From: a virus
Length of the DNA stretch: 23,143 nt
IMG/VR virus record: IMGVR_UViG_3300024259_000157
Location: 1-23,143 of that record
Direction: 5' to 3' (one strand)
Shown here: positions 7,340-14,227 of the stretch, piece by piece
Numbering within the stretch: position 1 is the first letter of the stretch
Layout: every line of letters starts with the position of its first letter
Program-made: the position numbers and the translations under genes
The notes under the pieces: model-generated
What the model was told of the DNA's origin: nothing
Seen by the model: only the letters and a program-made list of their open reading frames with translations
The model's database searches: none

Positions 7340-7926
7340 AAAGATTCATCCAATGTGCCACCAAGGTCTTGATATTGTACATATGTTCCACCACCACCTG
7401 ATGTTACAATAGAATAAGCATCATTATCAATTATTGCTATTTTTGTATAATTTCCCCATACACCTCTTGAATTAGCTACAATAGCAATATCATTACCTGA
7501 TGTTGGTAATGCAGAAAATGGTGATTCTTCCTGGAATTTATCAGGATCATCACCATCAAGATCAGCCATTACAAAGGCATTACCGGTTGTATATGCAGTA
7601 AAATCTGATGTTTCTGAACCAGATACACCTAAACTTCCATAGGTACCCGCAAATGTTGATGTTTCTGGCATAGCCCTTGTACACCATAATTTATTTCCAT
7701 ATTTTAAATAACCCATTGCAGCCATCATATCTTTATAACTGTAATTTGTAGGTTCGCCAAAAGCATCAAGAAGTTGCTCTAAATTAGTGACCAAATGTGT
7801 TTTTAATTCTGGTCCCTTCCAAGTTCTTCTTAATACTAAAACAGCAGTAGATGTTGCAACAGCTGGAATGGATGTTGTCAAATCAACTTCATTAACGTCC
7901 ACTTGTGGACTTAGATAAAAAGCCAT
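7327..7926 (-). CDS. Tail sheath protein, N-terminal third (first frame)
   Basis: 199 residues starting MAFYLSPQVDVNEVDLTTSIPAVATSTA, the usual N-terminus of gp18-like sheaths (SPGVxVxExD). Next come LVLRRTWKGPEL, FGEPT, DMMAAMGYLKYGNKLWCTRA and an NDIAIVANSRGVWGN segment. The ATG follows AGGAGG. The frame stops at a TAG at 7329-7327, 13 nt into the overlap with the continuing frame. The two parts sum to about 600 residues, near the 659 of T4 gp18, so this is one gene in two frames. The site (TCT TTA TGG) is not a recognised slippery heptamer, which favours a single-base deletion over programmed shifting. Confidence 0.87.
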   Translation of the reverse strand: MAFYLSPQVDVNEVDLTTSIPAVATSTAVLVLRRTWKGPELKTHLVTNLEQLLDAFGEPTNYSYKDMMAAMGYLKYGNKLWCTRAMPETSTFAGTYGSLGVSGSETSDFTAYTTGNAFVMADLDGDDPDKFQEESPFSALPTSGNDIAIVANSRGVWGNYTKIAIIDNDAYSIVTSGGGGTYVQYQDLGGTLDESLWVM

Positions 7927-8058
7927 ATTATATATTCCTCCTTTTTAATTGAATACATTTCGTGGATAAAACAAAATTAATTTATCAAACATTCACACAA
8001 TCCATTTAATACTCATTATGTATTTATATTATTTATGTTATTATTTATATTTTTTCGT
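7927..8058 (-). promoter_or_regulatory. Leader region of the sheath-tube operon with two TATAAATA motifs
   Basis: A 132-bp gap without a reading frame between the gp19-like gene and the sheath gene. It holds two exact minus-strand TATAAATA motifs, at 8049-8042 and 8028-8021, 14 nt apart. They would start transcripts near 8036 and 8015 and give leaders of about 90-110 nt ending in the AGGAGG of the sheath gene. A strong, doubled late promoter fits the demand for hundreds of sheath and tube copies per virion. I see no convincing terminator in the gap. Confidence 0.55.
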
Positions 8059-8574
8059 TTAGATTACTGAATACTCACGAATTTCAAATCTATCATAGGT
8101 AAATGAAACTTGTGTTTCCAAATTCATTTCCCCCTCTCTATAATTCATAGTGACTTCACCCATACTCGTAGGCCATATATCAACAAAAAATAATGAAAAC
8201 TTTTGGGCTTGAAAATTATCCACAATTCTTAATGTTGCATCTGTTGCGTAATTCTTTTGTGTATCTATATATTTATCTTTATTATTATTTATGAACATGA
8301 ACCAATTAAATATTAATTGCCAGTTCTTAAATTCAGAATCAACCATGAAATTAACATTTAATGGCTCAAATGTTAATGCTCCTGTTGCTCTATTCGTTTT
8401 ACCACCTTGCCAATTTTGTTCAACCATATCCATTGTAACACCTGGAATCACAGTTTCATATATATTTAAAACGAATTCCTCAGCAGCTCTTAATTCAGAT
8501 TGTTCAGGTATTAATGGAAATACCAATTCAAAACTAAATGGACTTGCTTTATTTAATTGAGTGTCTAATGCCAT
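8059..8574 (-). CDS. gp19-like tail tube family protein upstream of the sheath
   Basis: 171 residues, distantly related to the four tube paralogs beyond the sheath. It has IPGVTMDMVEQNWQGGKTNRATG where they have ATS.PEST.EE....WQG, then FMVDSEFKNWQLIFNW, and ends IWPTSMGEVTMNYREGEMNLETQVSFTYDRFEI in place of AWPKSVGP.TLDYS...AQFDVTFSY.YH. The N-terminal GGAR motif is missing. The gene lies between the gp15-like gene and the sheath, so it may be a specialised ring at the neck end or baseplate end of the tube, or the main tube protein itself. AAGAGGAG lies 5 nt before the ATG. Confidence 0.75.
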   Translation of the reverse strand: MALDTQLNKASPFSFELVFPLIPEQSELRAAEEFVLNIYETVIPGVTMDMVEQNWQGGKTNRATGALTFEPLNVNFMVDSEFKNWQLIFNWFMFINNNKDKYIDTQKNYATDATLRIVDNFQAQKFSLFFVDIWPTSMGEVTMNYREGEMNLETQVSFTYDRFEIREYSVI

Positions 8575-8593
8575 ATTCTCCTCTTATTTATAC

Positions 8594-9562
8594 TTAATTC
8601 TCAAATAATTCATATTCTGTCAATCGTTTTTGTTCATCATGTTGATATCTCTCCCATATTATATCATTATCAACAATTGGAACTCCTTTTACCTCTGACC
8701 ATGTTGGTTCAGTAGCATCAGAATACCCAGAGTTTATATAACTTATCATTTCATATAAGTATCCATTTGCTGTCGTTGGTTTAACTAAATCCCCTATCTC
8801 ATATGATGTACTTGCCTCCCAATCATCTTCATCATAATATGGCGCAATTGCTTTAATATACATAGCAGCTAGTTCTTGTCCACCACCTGAAGTGAATTGG
8901 GATTCAGTAAATCTATGACCCCAATTATGTTTATTATCATATATTTTTTGAATAACTTTCGTAATAATACCAGTGGTTTTCAATGGTTGAAATAAATATC
9001 CTTGAACCATGAAATCTAATGTCCATTTTATTATTCTTATCTCATCATCTGCCATTTCTTGTGTAACATCAGGTGAACAACCTTGAAAGATGGTCTTTAA
9101 ATCCAAGGTAGCATCCAATTCAGGTATATTTATACGAATGAAGATTGTTGGTGTGAAGTATGGTAATATTTGTTCCAATATCTGATCAATATCAACCATA
9201 TGTAGTGACCAGAGAGTCATTGTGAATCCAAAATTATATGGAATGGGATTTAAAAAATGGCTTAATTCCCCATCTGATATAGATTTTGATTTTACAACAT
9301 TCCTCATCTTACTGGTTTGTCTATCAGATGCATATTCAACACTACTTAACACAACTGACATAACAGGAAGCATTTCATCATCTTTTTTCTCATGTAGAAA
9401 ATACCACACCTTTTCCTTTATCCCAAATTTAAGGGGCACTTTTTTATATCCATTAGTAGTACCTTCAGCATCATGACGGGCAATTTGTATGTTCTTGAAG
9501 ATATCTAAAAACTGGATTATCGTTTTTCTGATTGAGTTGTAGTAATAATACTGCCTACTCAT
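8594..9562 (-). CDS. Tail sheath stabiliser and completion protein, gp15-like, with a C-terminal extension
   Basis: 322 residues against about 272 in T4. The first ~230 follow T4 gp15: YYYYNSIRKTIIQFLDIFKNIQI near the N-terminus, VPLKFGIKEK, then LNPIPYNFGFTMTLWSLHMVDIDQILEQILPYF and IIKWTLDFMVQGYLF. In T4, gp15 forms the hexameric ring at the top of the tail that holds the sheath and binds the neck. Residues ~245-305 are extra: W-A-S-T-Y-IGDLV, then GYLYE, a Gly-Tyr turn, and EPTWSEVKG with DNDIIWERY. This W/Y-rich repeat pattern is common in appended phage tail domains thought to bind carbohydrate. The ATG overlaps the TGA of the preceding GIY-YIG gene. Confidence 0.8.
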   Translation of the reverse strand: MSRQYYYYNSIRKTIIQFLDIFKNIQIARHDAEGTTNGYKKVPLKFGIKEKVWYFLHEKKDDEMLPVMSVVLSSVEYASDRQTSKMRNVVKSKSISDGELSHFLNPIPYNFGFTMTLWSLHMVDIDQILEQILPYFTPTIFIRINIPELDATLDLKTIFQGCSPDVTQEMADDEIRIIKWTLDFMVQGYLFQPLKTTGIITKVIQKIYDNKHNWGHRFTESQFTSGGGQELAAMYIKAIAPYYDEDDWEASTSYEIGDLVKPTTANGYLYEMISYINSGYSDATEPTWSEVKGVPIVDNDIIWERYQHDEQKRLTEYELFEN

Positions 9563-10287
9563 ATTTCTATACCTCTATTAATTCTATAATATATTGTGCT
9601 ATATTTATATCCATTTTCTTTACAGAAATTTTGTAAGTTTTTAACAACAATATGCTTACCTTTATGTATTATATTCCATATTTTAGCATGGCTTTCATTA
9701 CCTTTTGATTTTTCTGCTAAAACTTTTTTAGTTTTCTCTGTATGATGTTTACCATATCTATTACTTACTTTACCGATTTTTGCTAAACTCATTTTTCTTC
9801 TAGCTTCTTTAGACATTTTTTTACCAAATGATGATTTACTTATTTTTCTCTTAGTTTCTTCTGATTTAGGTATACCTTCCATTACTTCACTTACTCTTTT
9901 GTTATGTTCTTCTGTGTGATGTTTACCATACATAGGATGTTTTTCACCTCTTAAAGATTCTGAAATTTTTCTTTTATGTTCTTCAGTAAACTTTGATCTT
10001 AATACACTATCCCCACCAGTTGTCATATTATAGCCGTTATTAAATGAATCGTACTGTTTAATATAATGGAACTCCATTTCATTTAATTCTTCTTTAGATA
10101 AACATTCTTCAATCACTTTCCACTCAAAATTGTTTTCATCATATTTTCTTAAAGCATTATGAAAATAAAAATTAGATTTTTTATTAACTTTATACATATG
10201 TTGTTGCTTTCTTCTATTTAATCCTTGTATAGTTTGACCTATATAACATTTACCATTAATCTTATTTGTAACCTTATAAATTAACAT
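9559..10287 (-). CDS. GIY-YIG homing endonuclease with NUMOD3-type repeats
   Basis: 242 residues. The N-terminal GIY-YIG fold shows IYKVTN (residues 3-8) and CYIGQT (14-19), an arginine at 25-26, the catalytic glutamate E72 in NEMEFHYIKQYDS, and GYN at 85-87. Then come several NUMOD3-like DNA-binding repeats (FTEEHKRKISESLRGEKHPM, HHTEEH, SEETKRKIS, HHTEKTKK), and a C-terminal NUMOD1-like segment ending CKENGYKYSTIYYRINRG. It is free-standing, inserted between the gp14- and gp15-like genes, and its stop overlaps the gp15-like start (ATGA). It probably promotes its own spread by cutting phages that lack it. The ribosome binding site is TAAGGAG. Unlike the copy at 21501 it has no sequestering hairpin. 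Confidence 0.9.
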   Translation of the reverse strand: MLIYKVTNKINGKCYIGQTIQGLNRRKQQHMYKVNKKSNFYFHNALRKYDENNFEWKVIEECLSKEELNEMEFHYIKQYDSFNNGYNMTTGGDSVLRSKFTEEHKRKISESLRGEKHPMYGKHHTEEHNKRVSEVMEGIPKSEETKRKISKSSFGKKMSKEARRKMSLAKIGKVSNRYGKHHTEKTKKVLAEKSKGNESHAKIWNIIHKGKHIVVKNLQNFCKENGYKYSTIYYRINRGIEI

Positions 10288-10343
10288 ATTAATCTCCTTA
10301 GAATCTGTAAATAATGACGGAAACCCTTGATATCATTATCATT
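10288..10343 (-). other. Short gap between gp14-like and GIY-YIG genes
   Basis: 56 bases. A weak inverted repeat (ATAATGA with TCATTAT, 15-nt spacing) and the TAAGGAG site of the GIY-YIG gene are the only structure I see. No T-run follows, so it is not a convincing terminator. Confidence 0.4.
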
Positions 10344-10967
10344 CTAGAACCCATATATGGACTCATCAACATCTGAATAAGCGTCTATATCTTCTGATTC
10401 ATCTTCAATCCATTCATTATCACCATATGCTGTTAATGGTTCACTCAATGTACTATCAACATCATATGATATATCTTCTGCTGATTCAGATTGTTCACTA
10501 AATCTGTATGGTTTCAATATAAATTCCCATACTAAATGTTTCAATTGAAAGACACTACCTTCCATACCTACATCCACCACTTCATATGATCTTTCATTCC
10601 ATAATGTTTGTATAACATCACCAGGTTTAGGTTCATATGGACTACCACTTATATCTCTTGTAAAGGTTGATTTAGGGATCCATCCCATATCAATAACATC
10701 AACAGAGGTTATACCAAAGGTATCAATAACACCTGCTTCCTCTGTGATTTCATATGTCATTTTGGATTCATAAGGACCGAGATATGCGGTATTATCTGAT
10801 TCACCATATAGTCTATCCATGGTTATATTCTCATCACGAATATAATACTGAATTTTGGCACCCTGTATATCATTATATTCAACTACAACTGAATCATATA
10901 AATCATGTTCAATATTACCATCTTGAGGATGATACATATCCCAGCCAGGGATCTCTAAGGTACTCAT
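10344..10967 (-). CDS. Neck protein, gp14-like
   Basis: About 207 residues from the ATG at 10967, which overlaps the TGA of the HNH gene (ATGA) and lies 8 nt after GGAG. An ATG two codons earlier is too close to that site. The core GAKIQYYIRDENITMDRLYGE, the KPGDVIQTLWNERSYEVVDVGME turn and LKHLVWEFILKPYRFSEQSE follow the pattern of T4 gp14. In T4, gp14 closes the head after packaging, together with gp13, and makes the docking site for the tail. The last ~50 residues are strongly acidic (Asp/Glu/Ser) and low in complexity, as in T4-group gp14 tails. It is separated from its usual partner gp13 by six small genes and an HNH gene. Confidence 0.72.
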   Translation of the reverse strand: MSTLEIPGWDMYHPQDGNIEHDLYDSVVVEYNDIQGAKIQYYIRDENITMDRLYGESDNTAYLGPYESKMTYEITEEAGVIDTFGITSVDVIDMGWIPKSTFTRDISGSPYEPKPGDVIQTLWNERSYEVVDVGMEGSVFQLKHLVWEFILKPYRFSEQSESAEDISYDVDSTLSEPLTAYGDNEWIEDESEDIDAYSDVDESIYGF

Positions 10968-11773
10968 ATACATTTCTCCATTAAATCTTTGATTTTACAT
11001 CCATCCTTTTGATGTGCTTCCTTATGACAGTCAACACAATAAGTTATACAATTATCAACATCTGCTGATTCTATTGGATTGATTGATACTGGATAAATGT
11101 GGTGACAATGTAAAGGACCTTTACTACCACACTTAACACACTGATATTTATCCCTTTCCAGTACCATTTTTCTTAATTCGGGTTGAACTTCTCTATTGAG
11201 TTCTAACCAATCTAATCTACCTGCTCTTATTGCATCTTCTTTCATAAGTGTTTCTGGTTTCTTACCATATATAGAACAACTATTCTTACAATTATCAGAA
11301 CAATAAAACTTATTTTCGGATAAACGATTATTTTTTAAATGTTGTATTCTATGATCTACATTTATTAATGTTGGTATAAACCATTCATTACATTTAACAC
11401 ATCTCACTTCAAGTATGTTTTTATCAGTTGGGCTTCTTCTAACCTCTTCACACCATTCTAATTGTGGTGCATATGTGTCATATAGGGGAATACCTTTAGA
11501 ATGATATCCGCCTTTCCAAAAATGACATTTATCACCTTTCATATTATTATGCATTTTTATTTTATGTTTTTCTGTATGATGTTTATTGAAAAAAGGATTA
11601 TTTTCACCTTTATTAGAACAATTTTTATTACAAAATTTACTATTCTTATAACCAAAATATTCTTCCCCGCAATTTTTACAAACTTTGAAATAGTATGTTT
11701 TATTCTTTCTTCTTAATGTATATTTCTTTTTATTATATTTAAATTCTTCTAAATTATCCCAACATATCTTCAT
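10964..11773 (-). CDS. HNH homing endonuclease, copy c
   Basis: 269 residues from ATG 11773, which is 8 nt after AGGAGG and starts MKICWDNLEE as in the sister copies. A TTG two codons upstream is rejected. The order is: a short zinc-ribbon (CKNCGEEYFGYKNSKFCNKNC), one NUMOD3-like repeat (NPFFNKHHTEKHKIKM), a middle domain (HFWKGGYHSKGIPLYDTYAP, then WCEEVRRSPTD, CVKC..W, YCSDNCKNSC), and a C-terminal HNH nuclease (YQCVKCGSKGPLHCHHIYPV, then DNCITYC.DCHKEAH). The HH pair, the Asn and the final His form the metal site, and the two CxxC pairs hold zinc. It lies between a paralog-family gene and gp14-like and overlaps the latter by 4 bp. The full motif set is intact, so it is likely active. Its leader RNA is described separately. 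Confidence 0.9.
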   Translation of the reverse strand: MKICWDNLEEFKYNKKKYTLRRKNKTYYFKVCKNCGEEYFGYKNSKFCNKNCSNKGENNPFFNKHHTEKHKIKMHNNMKGDKCHFWKGGYHSKGIPLYDTYAPQLEWCEEVRRSPTDKNILEVRCVKCNEWFIPTLINVDHRIQHLKNNRLSENKFYCSDNCKNSCSIYGKKPETLMKEDAIRAGRLDWLELNREVQPELRKMVLERDKYQCVKCGSKGPLHCHHIYPVSINPIESADVDNCITYCVDCHKEAHQKDGCKIKDLMEKCI

Positions 11774-11863
11774 AATCAATTCCTCCTAAAAATTGTTATA
11801 TTTGGAGTAAGGTTGGATATTAGGAGTATCCAACCAAAGGGAGCTACCCTCTGTCCTCCTATA
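11774..11863 (-). promoter_or_regulatory. Structured leader RNA of HNH copy c (P1-P2-P3 with loop-SD pseudoknot)
   Basis: Minus-strand order: AGGAGGACAG at 11860-11851, whose GGAG can pair with CTCC at 11807-11804 (P1). Hairpin P2 lies at 11850-11838 (AGGG/CCCT). Hairpin P3 at 11835-11811 has 9 bp (GGTTGGATA with TATCCAACC) and a 7-nt loop CTCCTAA. The loop is exactly complementary to TTAGGAG at 11789-11783, which contains most of the HNH Shine-Dalgarno AGGAGG. The element starts directly after the stop of the upstream gene. Pairing of loop and Shine-Dalgarno would block ribosome entry. The same fold with different bases precedes the other two HNH genes. Confidence 0.85.
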
Positions 11864-12319
11864 TTATTTACCTGCTTTAATTTTATATTTCTTTAAGAAT
11901 TTATCAACCTTGACATAACTATTGATCCATTGTGAATCCTTATATAGTTTATCCATATCAATAACTTGTCCTTCCTTTTCTATGTGATAATATTCTATAA
12001 TATCCGATTCAACCATTACATACTTACCACCTTTAAGTTCAGCAATCCCAAATATAATAACACTTGCATCTATTACATCTTTATAATCTATTGATCCACC
12101 ATATACTTTTTGATATATTTTACTATGCACATCATTTCCTTCATACCAAATCCATATCTTCTTGGATCTATTATCAGAAATGAATCTAATACTTTTATAT
12201 TTTTCCCATCTCAGAATTTCTTTAATTTCTTTTTGGGAAGGATTCTCTAATACTTCAAATCTTTCATTACTATAAGTATTTTTCATCCATAGTTCATTTA
12301 TGTATTTAAGTAATCTCAT
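11864..12319 (-). CDS. Paralog family of unknown function, member 1 (last in order)
   Basis: 151 residues, N-terminus MRLLKYINELW. The family signature follows: FEVLENPSQKEIKE, IRFISDNRSKKIWIWYE, an invariant His (DVHSKIY, with Tyr where the other members have Trp), ELKGGKYVMVESD, and the C-terminal SQWINSYVKVDKFL. It is the member with the most Lys-rich C-terminus (KKYKIKAGK). No known domain is recognised. The start codon overlaps the stop of member 2 (TAATG), so translation is probably coupled. Its stop lies one base before the leader RNA of HNH copy c. The short N-terminal MRLLKYINE resembles the T4 capsid-targeting signal, so packaging into the head is an inference worth testing. Confidence 0.8.
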   Translation of the reverse strand: MRLLKYINELWMKNTYSNERFEVLENPSQKEIKEILRWEKYKSIRFISDNRSKKIWIWYEGNDVHSKIYQKVYGGSIDYKDVIDASVIIFGIAELKGGKYVMVESDIIEYYHIEKEGQVIDMDKLYKDSQWINSYVKVDKFLKKYKIKAGK

Positions 12320-12756
12320 TAGTCATACTCTTTCATATAGTTATTTAAAAGTTTATTAATCTTTATATAAGGATTAACCCATTTAAAACCTTTGATTATA
12401 TCAGCAACCTTAACATCCAGATTTTCTCTTACTTCATAATCCATCCATTCATAATCATCCCATACACTCATTTCCCATTTATTACCAATCTTTACTGCTG
12501 CTCCTTGTAACACTTGTGTATTAGGTATAGAACTATATCCTGTTTTAAATATTCCATTCCAAACCTTCTGATGATTAACTTCATAAGCATTCCATACATA
12601 AAGTTTTTTAGTTTTTTTAATAGCAGTAAATCTAATAGATGAAGCATTAAGTTCTTTAATATCACTCATACTATCAGGTGGTATTTCTAATACTTCTATT
12701 TTTTTACTAAATGGTTTTATCCATAGTTCATTTAGAATGTATTTCTGGAGTCTCAC
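12319..12756 (-). CDS. Paralog family of unknown function, member 2
   Basis: 145 residues. The start is GTG at 12756. An ATG two bases upstream is out of frame and runs straight into TGA. It is the most divergent member. The N-terminus is MRLQKYILNELW with one extra residue, NPS.KEM is replaced by IPPDSMSDI, and IRFIAD becomes IRFTAI. It keeps KKLYVWNAYEVNHQKVW with the invariant His, an Asp in the SD position (SVWDDYEW), and FKWVNPYIKINKLL. Loss of the NPS.KE motif suggests a changed specificity, or that this motif is not essential. It begins 1 nt after the stop of the small coiled-coil gene. Confidence 0.8.
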   Translation of the reverse strand: MRLQKYILNELWIKPFSKKIEVLEIPPDSMSDIKELNASSIRFTAIKKTKKLYVWNAYEVNHQKVWNGIFKTGYSSIPNTQVLQGAAVKIGNKWEMSVWDDYEWMDYEVRENLDVKVADIIKGFKWVNPYIKINKLLNNYMKEYD

Positions 12757-12757
12757 A

Positions 12758-12907
12758 TTATTTTCCTGCTAGCATCTGAGTAACTTTTTCTTCTAACATT
12801 TCAATTCTTTTTCTTAATGCTTCTATAAGTGTTGGATGTTCTTCTTCCAAATCCTTATATTCCTTTACTTGCATTTGTTCATATAATTGTCCTAATCTAT
12901 CCGACAT
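12758..12907 (-). CDS. Small coiled-coil protein (49 residues)
   Basis: ATG at 12907, 6 nt after a very strong GGGAGGAG site. Stop TAA at 12760-12758. The product starts MSDRLGQLYEQMQVKEY and continues as a charged helix (LIEALRKRIEMLEEKVTQML) with Leu/Ile/Met at heptad spacing, so a two- or three-stranded coiled coil is likely. It lies between paralog members 3 and 2 with a 21-nt gap on one side and 1 nt on the other, in the same operon. Function unknown. It could be a scaffold, an adaptor or a regulator. The strong ribosome binding site suggests high expression. Confidence 0.75.
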   Translation of the reverse strand: MSDRLGQLYEQMQVKEYKDLEEEHPTLIEALRKRIEMLEEKVTQMLAGK

Positions 12908-12928
12908 TCTTACTCCTCCCTATAACTA

Positions 12929-13354
12929 TTATTTATTCATCCATTGTTTCATAAACTTATCAATTTTAATAAGTTTATTGACCCATAGAGATTCTTTATA
13001 TAATTCTTCTTTATCTTTTATATCATTCTGTCTCCATTCCAAAATATCAGAAGCAACCATTACATGAGATCCACCTTTTTGTTCTGCTATACCAAATATA
13101 CCATAATTTTGTCCATCTTTATAATAATTTATACCTTTATTTATTTTAGAGTTTTCTTGCCATACTTCAACATGAATTGCTACGGAAGCCTTCCATACCC
13201 ATAATTTTTTATCACTATTAACAGCAATAAATCTAATGGTATTACCTTCACCAATTTCTCTCATTTCCTTTTGGGAAGGATTCTCTAACACTTCAAACTT
13301 ACTATGATTGCGTGTATCCATCCAAAATTCATTTATATATTTCTGAAGTCTCAT
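12929..13354 (-). CDS. Paralog family of unknown function, member 3
   Basis: 141 residues, MRLQKYINEFW. Motifs are FEVLENPSQKEMREIGEGN, IRFIAVNSDKKLWVWKA, SVAIHVEVW (invariant His), EQKGGSHVMVASD, and LWVNKLIKIDKFMKQW. It is the shortest member and closest to member 1 (shared FEVLENPSQKE, FGIAE.KGG, VMV.SDI), which points to a fairly recent duplication of these two. The ATG follows the stop of member 4 by one base and has no good ribosome binding site of its own, so it probably depends on re-initiation. Confidence 0.8.
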   Translation of the reverse strand: MRLQKYINEFWMDTRNHSKFEVLENPSQKEMREIGEGNTIRFIAVNSDKKLWVWKASVAIHVEVWQENSKINKGINYYKDGQNYGIFGIAEQKGGSHVMVASDILEWRQNDIKDKEELYKESLWVNKLIKIDKFMKQWMNK

Positions 13355-13355
13355 A

Positions 13356-13796
13356 CTATAACCATTGATTGAACATTCGTTTAAAAAATTTATCTATGTT
13401 CATGTATGTCTTTAACCATTGTGCATTATCATACAACTCTTCTAAGTATTCAGCTGGATCTCTTTTACCATGTTGTATTTTATCAGATTCAGTTAATATC
13501 CAATTACCACCCATTTTTTTACACATACCAAATAAATATTTAGTAAGATCCACTTGCATCCACCTAACACCTTTAGATATTTTTGTTACTTCAGTCCAAA
13601 CATCATGATGTATTAATGAAATAGGACTAAAGATCCATAAAGTCTCACTATCATTATCAGCAATAAATCTGAGTTCATTGAAGTTATCAGTAGATATTTC
13701 AAGCATTTCTTTTTTAGAAGGATTTTTAATAACTTCATATTTTCGACCACCATAGGTCTTAACCCATTCCTCATTTATATAGTGTTTAAGTCTCAT
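13356..13796 (-). CDS. Paralog family of unknown function, member 4
   Basis: 146 residues, MRLKHYINEEW. Motifs are YEVIKNPSKKEMLEIS, LRFIADNDSETLWIFSP (the usual VWDA is IFSP here), ISLIHHDVW with the invariant His, KKMGGNWILTESDKI, and AQWLKTYMNIDKFFKRM. The start overlaps the stop of member 5 by four bases (ATGA). The loss of the Trp-Asp pair after the hydrophobic strand sets it apart from members 5-8 and agrees with those residues being structural or specificity-related rather than catalytic. Confidence 0.8.
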   Translation of the reverse strand: MRLKHYINEEWVKTYGGRKYEVIKNPSKKEMLEISTDNFNELRFIADNDSETLWIFSPISLIHHDVWTEVTKISKGVRWMQVDLTKYLFGMCKKMGGNWILTESDKIQHGKRDPAEYLEELYDNAQWLKTYMNIDKFFKRMFNQWL

Positions 13797-14227
13797 TTTA
13801 GGTCTCTTTTTATATTATCGGATATTTTAATATATTTTTCAACCCATCGCCATTTCTTCAATACATCATTAACACTTATCTCTTTTTCTTTTACATAAAA
13901 TTCAAATTCACTATTACCATCCAAACTAGACATAATAGCCTTTCCTTTTATTAATCTGGCATATCCAGGTAATATCCTACCATCATATATATCATCAGAA
14001 AGGTCTGCTGAATTTAATTGATGCCAAGTAGGCCCATGTAAAGGACCATAAACATCCCATACAAATACTAATTTTTTCTTATTATCAGCAATGAATTTAA
14101 TACCTAAACCATTCTGTGATAACTCCTTCATTTCTTTAAAGGAAGGATTACTGAATACTTCATAAGATTTACCAGCATCCTTTACCCTAGTTTCATATGA
14201 CTCATCCATATAATGTTTTAATCTCAT
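13793..14227 (-). CDS. Paralog family of unknown function, member 5
   Basis: 144 residues, MRLKHYMDESY. Motifs are YEVFSNPSFKEMKELS, IKFIADNKKKLVFVWDVYGPLHGPTW (invariant His), LPGYARLIKGKAIMSSLD (Asp kept, Ser lost), and WRWVEKYIKISDNIKRD. The ATG overlaps the gp13-like stop (TAATG), so it is coupled to a virion gene. That coupling means it is made at the time and roughly the level of a neck protein, which fits a structural or packaged product. Confidence 0.8.
   Translation of the reverse strand: MRLKHYMDESYETRVKDAGKSYEVFSNPSFKEMKELSQNGLGIKFIADNKKKLVFVWDVYGPLHGPTWHQLNSADLSDDIYDGRILPGYARLIKGKAIMSSLDGNSEFEFYVKEKEISVNDVLKKWRWVEKYIKISDNIKRDLK

Noticed and set aside
8585-8592. TATAAATA as the promoter of the gp19-like gene at 8574
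   Set aside because: T4 spacing would start the RNA inside the ribosome binding site and leave no Shine-Dalgarno, so it is probably not a promoter for that gene.
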